Below are positions 7,565-22,357 of a stretch of 64,000 nucleotides of DNA, in pieces. Position numbers and translations under genes: made by a program. The DNA comes from Anaeromyxobacter sp. (lineage in GTDB: Bacteria > Myxococcota > Myxococcia > Myxococcales > Anaeromyxobacteraceae), in contig JANYBC010000021.1 of assembly GCA_025360965.1 (NCBI GenBank), forward strand, positions 22,199 through 86,198, given 5' to 3'. Position 1 is the first letter of the stretch; each line of letters opens with the position of its first letter. The notes under the pieces were generated by a model. The model had not been told where the DNA came from, made no database searches, and saw only the letters and a program-made list of their open reading frames with translations.

Positions 7565-10114
7565 TCAGCTGCTCCAGTACCAGGTCCACTTGGCCAGCGC
7601 CGTGTCGCGCGCCGGGCCCCGCGAGAGCTCGGGAGGCCAGAGCGCCGGCTGCGCTCGGCCCGCCGGCCCCTGCGCCTGGTGGGTGTAGACGAGGTAGAGC
7701 GTCGAGCCGAGCCGGTACTCCCAGCGCAGCAGCACGCTCAGGTTGAGCGCCGAGTCCTGGAAGTCGGAGCCGCTCGAGGTGGCGCCCACCGGCGTGAGGC
7801 TGGGGAAGCCGATCACCCCGCCGCGCTGGCCGCTGGCCGTGTAGGTGGCGCCGGTGCGGCCGTAGTCGGTGAAGAGCTGGGCGTAGCCCTGCACGGTCAG
7901 GCGCCTGGTCAGCACCACCAGCTGGCGCACCGTCACCGAGGCGGACGGAGCGTGGAGCGCCGCCAGCGTGAAGTCGACGGCGCCGGGGCCGGCGTCGGAG
8001 ACCAGGCGGGCCGGCCAGGCCGAGTCCTCGAAGGAGAAGTCGAGCCCGGTCTCGAGGCGCGGGTGCGGGCGCAGGGCCATCGACCCCCCGATCCAGCCGT
8101 AGCGGGTGGCGGGCATGGGGCCCCGGGCCGGGACCCGGCCGGTGGCGGCCCAGGCCTGGATCCAGAAGGCGCGCCCCCTGTCGGAGGCGAACCAGAGCTC
8201 CGCGTTCCAGTCCCCCGGCCGCCGCAGCGCAACGCCGGACTGCTGCAGCTCGCGCACGTCGTCGAAATCGGACGAGGCGTTCAGGTTGGTGCCGAAGTTG
8301 TCAAAGCTGCGGAGCTGGAACTCGGCGGCGAGGAAGAGGGCGTTGCCGCGATGCCGGCCGGTGCCGTCGGTGGTGAAGCGGCTCTCGCCGCCGAGGTGGA
8401 CGCCCCAGGAGTGGAAGGGACCGCCGCCGCTGGGCTGCACGAAGCGCAGCACGGCGCGCCCCTTCTGCTCGTTCTGGGTCCGCTGGTAGCCGAGGGCGTT
8501 GAGGTCGAGGCGGGGGGCCTCGTGCTCGTAGGTCAGGTCGAAGCGCCAAGGCTCCCCGCCCGCAAGCCCGGCGGAGACGAAGCCGCCTCCGCCGAGGTCG
8601 CCGCGACGAAGCACCGTGCCGTCGGCCAGGACCTCGGACGGCGGGCCGCCCAGCCGCTGCGAGCCGGTCAGCTGGCCGCGCAGGAACCAGGCGTCGTCGC
8701 CGGAGTTGAGGCTCCAGTTGACCGACGCGGCGTTGGCGAGGGCCACGTCGCAGCCGGCAGGCCGCTGACCGTCCGGGAGGATGGCCTCGGCCTCGGTGCA
8801 GCGGCGCTCGAGCGGCACCGCGCTGGTGATGGCGCCGCCCAGGGCCAGGGACGAGGAGGGCTGCCAGCGGGCGGTGGCGGCCAGGAAGTTCCGCGTCGAC
8901 GGCGCCACCTCGGGGTAGGCGTCCCCAGGCGCGAGGTAGAGTGGCGTCCAGGGGGACCAGTGGAGCGCGCGGCCGGGTGGGACCGGCGCAGCGGCGCCGG
9001 CCACCACGGCGTCGAGGAGGCCGAGCTGCACGCTGTCGCTGACCCGGCCGGTCAGCTTGACGGCGCCGAGGATGGGAGCGTCGAGGCCGATGCGGCGCGA
9101 GTAGAAGAGCTGCTGTGGCGAGGGTCGGTTGTTCGGCCGCACCCCCTGGAAGAGGTCGAGCCCCTGGGTGAAGAAGGGGCGCTTCTCCGGCAGGAAGAGC
9201 TCGAAGCTGGAGAGGTTCTGCTGGATGGTGTCGGCCTCCACCTGGCCGAAATCGGGGTTGAGGCTGGCCTGGAGCGAGAGGCCGCGGCCGAGGCTGGCGC
9301 GCAGGTCGACGCCGAGGTCGGCGGAGGGGTCGAGGCGCCGCGGACGGGGCGCAGCGTCGCTCTCCGGCCTCCAGACCAGGCGGGCGGCGGCGTAGGGGGC
9401 CACCGAGAACTCCTGCACCGGCTGCAAGGCGGTGAGGCCGGTCAGGTCGGCCAGCCGGGCCACGACGCCCCGGTCGCTCCGCTTGAGCGGGATGCTGAGC
9501 GACTCCTCGTGGGTGCGAGCCACCACCCGCCGAACCCCGATGCCCCAGGTCTGGTCGCCGGCCGCCGAGAAGCGGAGCACCGAGAGCGGGATCATGAACT
9601 CGGCGGTCCAGCCCCCGGCGTCGGTGGTGACCGCGCCGTCCCAGACCGCGTCCCAATCGTCGTTCGACTCGTCGTCGCCGAAGAGGAGCCCGTCGCCCTG
9701 CACGCCGCCGGCGGTCAGCTCGAAGTAGTAGGCGGTGCGCCGGTCGCGGTTGGAGTCGATGAACACCGAGACCGAGTCGGAGAAGGGGGCGTGGTCGCGC
9801 CGGCCCAGCGGGTGGGCCAGCGCCGCGGCGTTGCCGTCGGCGCAGCGGACGCCGACGTAGACGGCCCGGTCGTCGTAGAGCACCCGCACCTCGGTCCGCT
9901 CGGTGGCCGGCTTCCCCTCCTCGGGGAAGAGCTGCTGGAAGCCGTCGAACGGCTCGGCGGCGGACCAGGCCGCCTCGTCGAGCCGGCCGTCGACCGTGAT
10001 GGGGCCGCTGGCCCGGGAGGCGCGGAGTGGCTGGCCGGGCGAGGCGGCACGCCCCGGCGCGGGGCCGAGGAGCAGGGCCGCGAGGGCCAGCGCGTGCCGG
10101 AGGCGTGCAGTCAC
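7565..10114 (-). CDS. Secreted/outer-membrane DUF5916 protein with N-terminal CBM9-like domain
   Basis: 849 residues with a signal peptide (residues 1-23, ending PGRAAS). Next comes a family-9-carbohydrate-binding-like domain (ITVDGRLDEAAWSAA near residue 38 through TAEFMIPLSVLRF), then a long DUF5916 region with the family marker FLPEKRPFFTQGLDLF. The C-terminal half is rich in alternating hydrophobic/polar strands and aromatic residues, as expected of an outer-membrane beta-barrel. DUF5916 proteins are widespread in Bacteroidetes and Myxococcota; their biochemical role is not established. GTG start at 10114 is placed just before the signal peptide. It is divergent from the nuclease gene at 10237. 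Confidence 0.85.
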   Translation of the reverse strand: MTARLRHALALAALLLGPAPGRAASPGQPLRASRASGPITVDGRLDEAAWSAAEPFDGFQQLFPEEGKPATERTEVRVLYDDRAVYVGVRCADGNAAALAHPLGRRDHAPFSDSVSVFIDSNRDRRTAYYFELTAGGVQGDGLLFGDDESNDDWDAVWDGAVTTDAGGWTAEFMIPLSVLRFSAAGDQTWGIGVRRVVARTHEESLSIPLKRSDRGVVARLADLTGLTALQPVQEFSVAPYAAARLVWRPESDAAPRPRRLDPSADLGVDLRASLGRGLSLQASLNPDFGQVEADTIQQNLSSFELFLPEKRPFFTQGLDLFQGVRPNNRPSPQQLFYSRRIGLDAPILGAVKLTGRVSDSVQLGLLDAVVAGAAAPVPPGRALHWSPWTPLYLAPGDAYPEVAPSTRNFLAATARWQPSSSLALGGAITSAVPLERRCTEAEAILPDGQRPAGCDVALANAASVNWSLNSGDDAWFLRGQLTGSQRLGGPPSEVLADGTVLRRGDLGGGGFVSAGLAGGEPWRFDLTYEHEAPRLDLNALGYQRTQNEQKGRAVLRFVQPSGGGPFHSWGVHLGGESRFTTDGTGRHRGNALFLAAEFQLRSFDNFGTNLNASSDFDDVRELQQSGVALRRPGDWNAELWFASDRGRAFWIQAWAATGRVPARGPMPATRYGWIGGSMALRPHPRLETGLDFSFEDSAWPARLVSDAGPGAVDFTLAALHAPSASVTVRQLVVLTRRLTVQGYAQLFTDYGRTGATYTASGQRGGVIGFPSLTPVGATSSGSDFQDSALNLSVLLRWEYRLGSTLYLVYTHQAQGPAGRAQPALWPPELSRGPARDTALAKWTWYWSS

Positions 10115-10236
10115 GGGGATCGGGACATCCTACGATCGGGGCAGCCGGATCTTTCGCCGCTCCGTAGAGGGAGGTCGATTGTGGCCAAACGTGACGCCCG
10201 GCGCCGCCTCGACGGGGCTATTCTCGCCCCCCACAC

Positions 10237-11166
10237 ATGGCCGACCTCAAGAACGACTTCAGCTGGTCCAAGTCGAGGCACGACAAGTTCCAGGAGTGCC
10301 GGCGCGCCTACTTCAACACCTACTACGGCAGCTGGGGGGGCTGGTCGGCGCCGGCCAGCTCGCCGGTGCGCGAGCTCTATGTCCTCAAGAAGCTCTCATC
10401 GCGCTGGCAGTGGGCCGGCTCGGTGGTGCACGACGCCATCAAGCAGCTGCTGACCCGGGCCCGGGCCTCGGGGGACCTCTGGCCGCTGGAGCGGCTCCAG
10501 GAGCAGACCCGGGCCAAGGCGCGCGCCCAGTTCGCCGCCTCGCGCGAGAAGAGCTACTGGCGGGAGTCGTCCCGCATCGTCGGGCTCACCGAGCACGAGT
10601 ACGGCGAGCCGGTGACCGACGCCGACTGGAAGCGGCTCTACGAGACGGTCATCGACGGCTCGCTGCGCGCCTTCTTCCAGTCGGAGGTGCTGGAGGAGAT
10701 CCGGCGCACGCCGCGGGAGCGCTGGCTCGGGGTCGACGAGCTCGATCACTGGTTCTTCGAGGGGACCAAGATCTGGGTGGCGGTCGACTTCGCCTACCGG
10801 GACGCTGAGGGGCGGGTCCACCTGCTCGACTGGAAGACCGGCAAGGAGCGCGGCGTCGACCACACCCAGGTGGCCAGCTACGCGCTCTATGCCCGGCAGA
10901 AGTGGGACGTGAAGCCGGACGGGGTGGTCGGCGGGCTGGTCTACCTGGTGGGCGAGGAGGGGCGGCCGGCCGAGCGGACCAGCGTGGCGGCCGACGAGGC
11001 GACGCTCGAGGCCTGCCGGACGCTGATGCGCGGCTCGATCGCCGAGATGCGGGCGGTGCTCACCGACCGGGAGAAGAACGCCGCCCGGGTCGAGGACTTC
11101 CCGCAGACCGAGGACCGCGACCGCTGCCGCCGCTGCGCCTTCCGCCGGCCATGCGGGCGGATCTGA
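10237..11166 (+). CDS. RecB/Cas4-like PD-(D/E)XK nuclease-family protein with a four-cysteine cluster
   Basis: Stand-alone member of the PDDEXK_1 family. Motifs fit the RecB nuclease signature: His in VVHDAIKQLL, Asp in VAVDFAYRD, the D-x-K core in LLDWKTGK, and QxxxY in QVASYALYA. One cysteine near residue 21 (QECRR) and three at the C-terminus (CRRCAFRRPC) match the iron-sulfur staple layout of AddB and Cas4. 309 residues, no helicase domain and no cas genes nearby. A TATTCT box lies 12 bases before the ATG. The stop is 3 bases from the argG stop on the other strand (convergent). Predicted role is DNA end processing; the exact substrate is unknown. Confidence 0.8.
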   Translation: MADLKNDFSWSKSRHDKFQECRRAYFNTYYGSWGGWSAPASSPVRELYVLKKLSSRWQWAGSVVHDAIKQLLTRARASGDLWPLERLQEQTRAKARAQFAASREKSYWRESSRIVGLTEHEYGEPVTDADWKRLYETVIDGSLRAFFQSEVLEEIRRTPRERWLGVDELDHWFFEGTKIWVAVDFAYRDAEGRVHLLDWKTGKERGVDHTQVASYALYARQKWDVKPDGVVGGLVYLVGEEGRPAERTSVAADEATLEACRTLMRGSIAEMRAVLTDREKNAARVEDFPQTEDRDRCRRCAFRRPCGRI

Positions 11167-11169
11167 TCT

Positions 11170-13847
<2,678 letters not shown>

Positions 13848-13991
13848 TCGACTCCTCCCGGGAGGAACGGATTCATCATCCCCCTCTCCAAAGCCAGAAC
13901 CATGCCAGCATCGTGCGGCTCAACTCCTCGGTATTCTTGGGCCCATGGCCGGGAGGACAGCCGAAAGCCGGGCCGATCTGTGGCAGGAACT

Positions 13992-14491
13992 TCACGGCTT
14001 GCGGCCCGACTTGGTCATCCGCACGGCCGGAAGCGCGCCGCCCCCTGGCAAGGGCGAGCGGACCGGCCGACCACGCCGCCAGCCGCGCGCTGCGTAATAG
14101 GCGGCCACACCGGGCGCCGCCACCATCCTGAGCCTTCGCGCCCCGCCCGCCACCGCCTCGGCCTCGATGCGCGCCAGCAGCTTCGCACCCAGCCCGCGCC
14201 CGGCCTCCGCCGGCCGGACGAAGAGCGCAGTCAGCTCACCGGCTCGCCAGGCCGCGTACCCGATCAACCGTCCTCCGCGCACCGCCACCAGGTAGCGCTC
14301 GCCGCCGGCGGTCATGGCCCAGCGGTGGTAGAGCGCCGGGAGGCGCGCCCAGGCGGCCAGCAGCCGCTCGGGGTAACGACCGCGCTGGCCGAGGACCGCC
14401 GCCCGCATCACGCGGGCGATGGCCGCTGCCTCCTCCGGCCGGCCGCCCCGGATCCGGACCGACGCCGGCCCGCCTCGCGCCGGCCCGGCGC

Positions 14492-14495
<4 letters not shown>
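13992..14495 (-). CDS. GNAT-family N-acetyltransferase
   Basis: 167 residues with the GNAT fold: an acceptor-side N-terminus (RPEEAAAIARVMRAAVLGQ), the beta4 strand ELTALFVRPAEAGRGLGAKLL carrying the acetyl-CoA-binding R/Q-x-x-G-x-G/A-type loop (AGRGLG), and the C-terminal strand AAYYAARGWR. The acceptor substrate cannot be told. The GTG start overlaps the stop of the NtrC-type regulator upstream (GTGA), so it is the fifth gene of the cytochrome operon. Whether it modifies an operon product is unknown. Confidence 0.8.
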
Positions 14496-15867
<1,372 letters not shown>

Positions 15868-15871
<4 letters not shown>

Positions 15872-17364
15872 GCGGTGCCCTCCCCGGGCGGCTGGTCGCC
15901 GGCGCCCGGCCGGGCGGCCGGCAGACGGATGCGGAAGGGGGCCCCGCGCCCGGGCTGGCTCTCCAGCGTCACCGTCCCGCCGTGGGCCTCTACCGCCTGC
16001 CGGACGATCGGCAGCCCCAGCCCGGTCCCCTCGGCCTTGGTCGTGAAGAAGGGCTCGAAGATGCGCCGCGCCACCTCCGGCTCCAGCCCCGGGCCGGTGT
16101 CGCTCACCTCGACCACCACCTGCTCGCCCTCGACGCTGGCCCGGGCGGTGAGGGTCCCGCCCCCCTGGTCGCGCATGGCGTGGACGGCGTTGACGCAGAG
16201 GTTGAGGAAGGCCTGGCGCAGCAGCCCGGCGTCGGCCACCACCGGGGGGAGCGGCCCGGCGATGCGGACCGTCCGCTCGACGCCGGCCTGGGCCGCGGCC
16301 GGGCCGACCACCTCGACCGCCTCGCGAAGGATCGGCTCGATGGCCTGGGCGTGGGCCCGGGAGTCGCGGGCCCGGGCGAAGACCAGGAAGCGCTCCAGCA
16401 TGGCGGCGGCCCGCCCGGTCTCGCGGCGGATGGCCACCACGTCCTCGCGGTTGGCGTGGTCGGCCGGCAGCTCCCGCTCGGCCATCGAGGCGTAGCCGCG
16501 GATGACGTTGAGCGAGTTGCCGATCTCGTGGGCGAAGCCGGCGGCGATGCCGCCCAGCGTGGCCAGCCGGTCGGCCCGCAGCAGCTCGCGGGTCTTCTGC
16601 TCGACCCGCTCCTCCAGGCTGGCGATGAGCCGCTGGTTCTCGTCGCGCCGCTCCTCCAGCCGCCGGGACATCTGGTTGAAGGCGTGGACCAGGTCGCGCA
16701 GCTCGCGGTCCTCGGGTTCATCGAGCTGGACCCCCCGCTCCTCGGCGAGGTGACCGGCCGCCTCGATCAGGTCGACGACCGGCTTGGTCACCTGGCGGAT
16801 GAAGAGTGCGGCCATCATCAGGCCGAGCGTGATCCAGATGAAGCCGACCAGGCTGGCGCCGATGGCCAGCTCGCGGGCCGAGCCGATCACCTCCTCGTGG
16901 CTGAAGTCGACGCAGACCGCCCCCACCACCTCGCCGCCGTGCAGGACCGGGGCGCGGGCGATGAGCCCCTCCGGGTTGACGAGCCGCTTGAGGGCCTGCA
17001 GCGCCCAGTCGGCGCTCTCGAACTCGTTGGGGTAGAAGCCCGAGGGGCAGGTCTCGCCGGTGCGCGAGGCGCAGGCCAGCAACGCGCCGCTCCGGTCGAC
17101 CACCCAGGCGCGGTCGAGCGGCGCCGACTTGAGGAGCCGATCGAGGATGGCTGGCAGGGCCTGGGTCGAGCCCGGCTCGGGTCCGGAGGGGCCGATCCAG
17201 TGCGAGGCGCCGGCGGCGGCGGTCGAGGCGATGGCCACGCCCTCGCGGACCAGCAGCTCCTGCCCGCGGATCAGCTCGCGCCAGAGCGCCATGGCGGTGA
17301 CGCCGGTGGTGGCGAAGAAGATGGCCCCGGCGATGAGGACGAAGAGCTTGAGCCGGAGGGTCAC
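15868..17364 (-). CDS. Membrane sensor histidine kinase
   Basis: 498 residues, GTG start at 17364 overlapping the cytochrome stop (GTGA). Layout: TM1 (LKLFVLIAGAIFFATTGVTA, ~4-24); a periplasmic sensor domain of about 130 residues with a Cys pair (LACASRTGETCPSGF); TM2 (IGASLVGFIWITLGLMMAAL); HAMP; a coiled linker; HisKA with H-box FAHEIGNSLNVIRGYA; and HATPase with N box NLCVNAVHAM, DTGPGLE and GTGLGLPIV. The sensor ends in a PAS/Cache-like strand (GEVVGAVCVDFSHEEV). Cotranscription with two multiheme cytochromes suggests it senses redox state or an electron acceptor (inference). Confidence 0.93.
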
Positions 17365-18284
17365 GGTGGCGGGATGTCCGAAGGGGCGCGGGGCGGCAGC
17401 GGAGCGCCGCCGAAGGCGTGGCAGGAGGCGCAGCCTTTCTTCTCGGCGTGGCTGCGCGCGCCGGCGTGGCAGGCGAGGCAGGCCGGGTCCTCGGACTTCC
17501 AGGTGTGGGGCTTGTGGCAGTCGACGCAGCGCTGGTGGCCGGCGCGCCGGTGCAGGCCGCCCTTCTTCATCTCCTTGTGGCAGCTGGCGCAGGCCAGCGT
17601 CCCCTGGCCGGGCGGCGCGTGCGGCTTGTGGCAGGCGGCGCAGGCCATCTCCATGGCGCTGCCGTGCTCGGCCATGGGGGCGTGGATCCCCTGGGCGGTG
17701 TGGCAGCGCAGGCAGTCGCGGCGCGTCGGGCGCAGCCCCGGCTCGTTGGTGAGGAACTCGTGGCAGGCGAAGCAGTGGAGCCGGGTCATCCCGGCCACGC
17801 CCACCAGGTGCTTGCCGTGGCAGGCGACGCAGGCGCTGGAGACCGGCTCGAAGCCGTGGACGCCGGCGGCGTGGCACTTCACGCAGGCGATCTTCTGCTG
17901 CCCGAAGTGGATGCGGTGGCCGCGCGAGGCGCCCACCTGCGGCCAGCGCGGGTCGTGGGAGAGGTGGCAGGCGGCGCAGGCCCCGACCTCGACGTCGGCG
18001 TGGCGGCCCTTGGGCATCTTGCCGGCCAGGAAGGCCCGCAACATGGCCACGCCCTGCTCGGGCGTGGAGTGGTGGCACTTCTGGCAGGAGACCGACTTGT
18101 GGCTGCCCTGCAGCCAGAGCGAGAACTCGGGGCTGGCCCGGTGGCAGGTGGCGCAGAGGCGCGGGTCCTCGTCGACGAACTTCTTGAAGCGGAAGAAGCC
18201 GCCGAGCCCCGCGACCAGCAGGATGGCGGCGGCGGCGATCAGCAGGTTCCGCGTGCCCGGGCCGAGGGTCATGGACCCGGGCAT
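17361..18284 (-). CDS. Membrane-anchored dodecaheme c-type cytochrome
   Basis: 307 residues containing twelve CxxCH heme-binding motifs (in order CATCH, CQKCH, CAACH, CVKCH, CVACH, CFACH, CLRCH, CAACH, CASCH, CVDCH, CLACH, CASCH), about one heme per 25 residues. An uncleaved N-terminal TM (NLLIAAAAILLVAGLGGFF) anchors it to the inner membrane. The first heme segment (LCATCHRASPEFSLWLQGSH) resembles NapC/NrfH quinol-dehydrogenase starts. It lies 22 bases after the CbcL-like gene and overlaps the kinase gene. It probably relays electrons from the membrane to periplasmic or outer-surface acceptors; the partner is inferred from the operon. Confidence 0.92.
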   Translation of the reverse strand: MPGSMTLGPGTRNLLIAAAAILLVAGLGGFFRFKKFVDEDPRLCATCHRASPEFSLWLQGSHKSVSCQKCHHSTPEQGVAMLRAFLAGKMPKGRHADVEVGACAACHLSHDPRWPQVGASRGHRIHFGQQKIACVKCHAAGVHGFEPVSSACVACHGKHLVGVAGMTRLHCFACHEFLTNEPGLRPTRRDCLRCHTAQGIHAPMAEHGSAMEMACAACHKPHAPPGQGTLACASCHKEMKKGGLHRRAGHQRCVDCHKPHTWKSEDPACLACHAGARSHAEKKGCASCHAFGGAPLPPRAPSDIPPP

Positions 18285-18306
18285 CCTACCTGCTTTCGGC
18301 CCCCAC

Positions 18307-20013
18307 CTACTTGAGCTTGTCCTTGAGCCGCTCGTACTCGGCCGGGTGCTCGTGCTTCAGGTTGGCCACCGTGATGCGGCCGTTGAGCCAGGCCCAGTTC
18401 ATGGGGAAGATCGAGGGCTTCAGGTGCACGTTGTAGAAGTGCACCACGAAGAGGAAGGTGATGGCCAGGGTGGCCTCCTCGCCGTGGATGATCTGCGCCG
18501 CGGTGATGATCCAGGAGGGCGTGTACTTGGCGAAGAAGACCGGGAACCAGAAGACGAACCCGGTGCCGACCATCATGACGATGCCCCAGAACACCGCCCA
18601 GTAGTCGAACTTCTCCAGGTACATGTAGCGGTCGAACTGGGGACGATCCTTCTTCAAGCCCAGCATGAAGAGGATGTTGTCCTTCATGTCCATGGCGTCC
18701 TTGGGCACCGGCAGCATGGAGAGCGGCAGCCGCTTGTTGGCCGCCAGGAACGTCAAGTAGAAGAGGTGGTAGACCGACGAGATGATGATCAGCACCGCGC
18801 CGACGCGGTGCCAGAGCGCCGCGCCCTGGGCGCCGCCGAAGAGCTTCATGAAGGCGGTCGAGTAGGCCGAGGCGTCGAGGTTGCCGATCAGCGGCGCGCC
18901 CGTGAAGACGCCGGCCCCGCGCAGCGGCCAGCCGGTCAGCCCCAGCAGGATGACGCCGGAGAGCATGAACCAGTGCTGGGCGCGCTGGTGGATGTCGAAG
19001 CGGACCACGCTCCTCATGTCATCGGCGGTGACGCCGTGCCCCTTGGCGGCCAGGCGCTGGCGCAGCTCGTAGATGAAGTCGATGAACACGTGGAAGGCGA
19101 AGAAGAGCAGGGTCAGCGTGGTCAGGTAGGAGAAGGCCACGTGGGTGACGTGGGGGACGATGTGGCCGCCGGTCTCCTGGATCGACTTGTGGGCGATGAG
19201 GGTGGCGAAGTTGTCGGTGGCCCCCTCGTGGCAGCGGGCGCAGGTGTTCTTGCGGGTGGCGGCGAAGACCGGCGAGGCCGGGTCGCCCTTGGCGACGATG
19301 CCGTGCGAGCCGCCGGCCGCCTTGTCGGAGGCGTGGCAGGAGACGCAGGCCGGGGCCACCGGGTTGCCGACCCGCACCAGCCGGCCGTGGATCGAGTCCT
19401 GGTAGGTCTGCTTGACGTCGGCGCTCATGCCGGCCGACCTGGCGAACTCCTCGTTGCCGTGGCAGGACTCGCAGGACTTCTGCATGGCGCGGCGATCGGC
19501 CGGGACGTCGGCGCGGGCGCTGGCCAGCGGCGCGTAGGGCGCCAGCTTCTTCGCCAGCGTGTGCGGCGAGCCGTGGCAGCTCGCGCAGATGGGGCCCGCC
19601 ACCGAGCTGTCCTCGCGCAGCCACTTCGCGTGGATCGACTTGCCGAAGAAGGCCTCGGCCGGCTCGGCGTGGCAGGTGGCGCAGGCCAGGTAGGCGGCCG
19701 GGGCGGTCACCTTGACGGCGCGCTCGCCCTCGCCCCAGGTCGCTCTCCCGAGCCGCGCCACCACCGACTGCTCGGCGGCGGTGCGCGTCGGTCCCTGCCC
19801 CTGGTGCGGCCCCTCGCCGTAACCGTCGTGGCAGTCGGTGCAGGAGATCGAGGCCTGGCCGTGGAGCGAGGCGGCGAAGAGCTTGTCGTCCACCCTGCGG
19901 CCGGTGCTGTCATCGGCGTGGCAGGCGAGGCAGTCGGCGTCGCCGAGCTTCTTGGGGGCGGCGCTGGCGGCGCCGGCGAGGAGCAGCGAGACGGCGAGGA
20001 ACAGGAGGCGCAT
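18307..20013 (-). CDS. cbcL: CbcL-like fusion of heptaheme cytochrome c and membrane diheme cytochrome b
   Basis: Signal peptide (MRLLFLAVSLLLAGAASA) followed by a periplasmic part with seven CxxCH motifs (CLACH, CTDCH, CATCH, CASCH, CESCH, CVSCH, CARCH), then a C-terminal FdnI/HydC-type cytochrome b with four TMs and candidate heme-b histidines (HVTHVAF, FHVFIDF, RAQHWFMLSG, LWHRVG, YHLFYL, VVHFYNVHL). This c-b order is that of Geobacter CbcL, an inner-membrane menaquinol oxidase for low-potential Fe(III) respiration; CbcL has more heme-c sites as I recall, so orthology is not certain. ATG 20013 is chosen for the signal peptide. ATG 20055, 14 bases from a TAGAAT box, is a real alternative. 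Confidence 0.88.
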   Translation of the reverse strand: MRLLFLAVSLLLAGAASAAPKKLGDADCLACHADDSTGRRVDDKLFAASLHGQASISCTDCHDGYGEGPHQGQGPTRTAAEQSVVARLGRATWGEGERAVKVTAPAAYLACATCHAEPAEAFFGKSIHAKWLREDSSVAGPICASCHGSPHTLAKKLAPYAPLASARADVPADRRAMQKSCESCHGNEEFARSAGMSADVKQTYQDSIHGRLVRVGNPVAPACVSCHASDKAAGGSHGIVAKGDPASPVFAATRKNTCARCHEGATDNFATLIAHKSIQETGGHIVPHVTHVAFSYLTTLTLLFFAFHVFIDFIYELRQRLAAKGHGVTADDMRSVVRFDIHQRAQHWFMLSGVILLGLTGWPLRGAGVFTGAPLIGNLDASAYSTAFMKLFGGAQGAALWHRVGAVLIIISSVYHLFYLTFLAANKRLPLSMLPVPKDAMDMKDNILFMLGLKKDRPQFDRYMYLEKFDYWAVFWGIVMMVGTGFVFWFPVFFAKYTPSWIITAAQIIHGEEATLAITFLFVVHFYNVHLKPSIFPMNWAWLNGRITVANLKHEHPAEYERLKDKLK

Positions 20014-20063
20014 GGGGAGGCTCGTTTCCCGGGTGCGGCGAATGAGGACAGCCATCCGAAAGG

Positions 20064-20099
20064 CGGCGGATTCTAGTCGGATCGGGAGGCACTGCGTTG
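20064..20099 (-). promoter_or_regulatory. Probable promoter of the cytochrome/two-component operon
   Basis: On the minus strand a TAGAAT hexamer (plus coordinates 20070-20075, five of six to TATAAT) stands out in GC-rich DNA; the -35 side is weak. Transcription would start near 20063, giving a ~50-base leader to ATG 20013 or a very short one to ATG 20055. No sigma-54 -24/-12 element was found here. Confidence 0.45.
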
Positions 20100-20220
20100 A
20101 TCAGTCGCAACCCGGCGGGGATCTGCGGCACTTGACCGCAGGGGGATGCGGCGAGCCCCGGTCGGCCCCTCGCAGGTGGAGAGGGGCCGTCCCCGGCGAC
20201 CGTCGTCCTGGTGTCTTCGG

Positions 20221-20275
20221 ATTGCGCCGCGCTAGCGCGGCGCAATTGGGGTTGCGCCGACTGAAGCCGGCGCGA
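20221..20275. terminator. Tandem hairpins downstream of mreB
   Basis: 20221-20246 is a perfect 26-base palindrome (11-base arms around CTAG). It is followed at 20251-20275 by a second stem of about 9 pairs including one G-U. Both lie immediately after the mreB stop and between it and the next minus-strand operon. There is no T-run, so intrinsic termination is uncertain; they may act as 3' stability or Rho-linked elements. Confidence 0.5.
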
Positions 20276-21938
<1,663 letters not shown>

Positions 21939-21947
21939 GTCGGCCTC

Positions 21948-22355
21948 CTACGGCGTCCCGGCCGAATAGGGCAGGATGGCGAGCATGCGGGCCCGCTTGA
22001 TGGCGGTGGCGATCTCGCGCTGGTGCTTGGCGCAATTGCCGCTGATGCGGCGGGGGATGATCTTGCCGCGCTCGGTGAGGAAGTACTTGAGCGCCTGCTG
22101 GTCCTTGTAGTCGACCTTGAGCGCCTTGTCGGCGCAGAACCGGCAGACCTTGCGCCGGCCGAAGCCGCGGCCCTCGCCGCCCTCCCCGCGCTCGCCGCGC
22201 TCCTCGCGGTCGCCGCCGCGGCCACCGCCACCGCCGCCGCCGCCGTAGCCGCCGCCACCACCACCACCGCCGCCGAAGGTCTTGCCGCCGCCGTAGCCGC
22301 CGCCGCCACCACCACCGAACGACTTGGCACCACCACCGCTGTCAGGACGGGCCAT
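21948..22355 (-). CDS. rpsR: 30S ribosomal protein S18 with long glycine-rich N-terminal extension
   Basis: The S18 core is residues ~67-135 ([17 protein letters not shown] through [10 protein letters not shown]), with the CxxC pair and the [20 protein letters not shown] signature. In front of it lies an extension of about 65 residues: runs of up to nine glycines broken by Tyr, Phe, Lys and Ser, then an Arg/Glu-rich stretch. Normal S18 is about 70-90 residues in total. The gene is two bases after rpsF. S18 forms a heterodimer with S6 on the 30S platform; the extension would project from there. Confidence 0.95.
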   Translation of the reverse strand: MARPDSGGGAKSFGGGGGGGYGGGKTFGGGGGGGGGYGGGGGGGGRGGDREERGERGEGGEGRGFGRRKVCRFCADKALKVDYKDQQALKYFLTERGKIIPRRISGNCAKHQREIATAIKRARMLAILPYSAGTP

Positions 22356-22357
22356 GG

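Noticed and set aside
15982-20076. A plus-strand open frame of 1364 codons
   Set aside because: It mirrors the cytochrome/kinase operon on the other strand. Its translation is low-complexity Gly/Ala/Arg without domains.
20014-20110. Sigma-54 promoter for the cytochrome operon, expected from its NtrC-type regulator
   Set aside because: No TGGC-N-GC element with correct spacing was found on the minus strand; a TAGAAT -10 fits better.
22202-22330. Repeated GCC/CCG trinucleotides that look like a tandem repeat locus
   Set aside because: They encode the Gly-rich extension of S18 in a continuous frame, so they are coding rather than a separate repeat feature.
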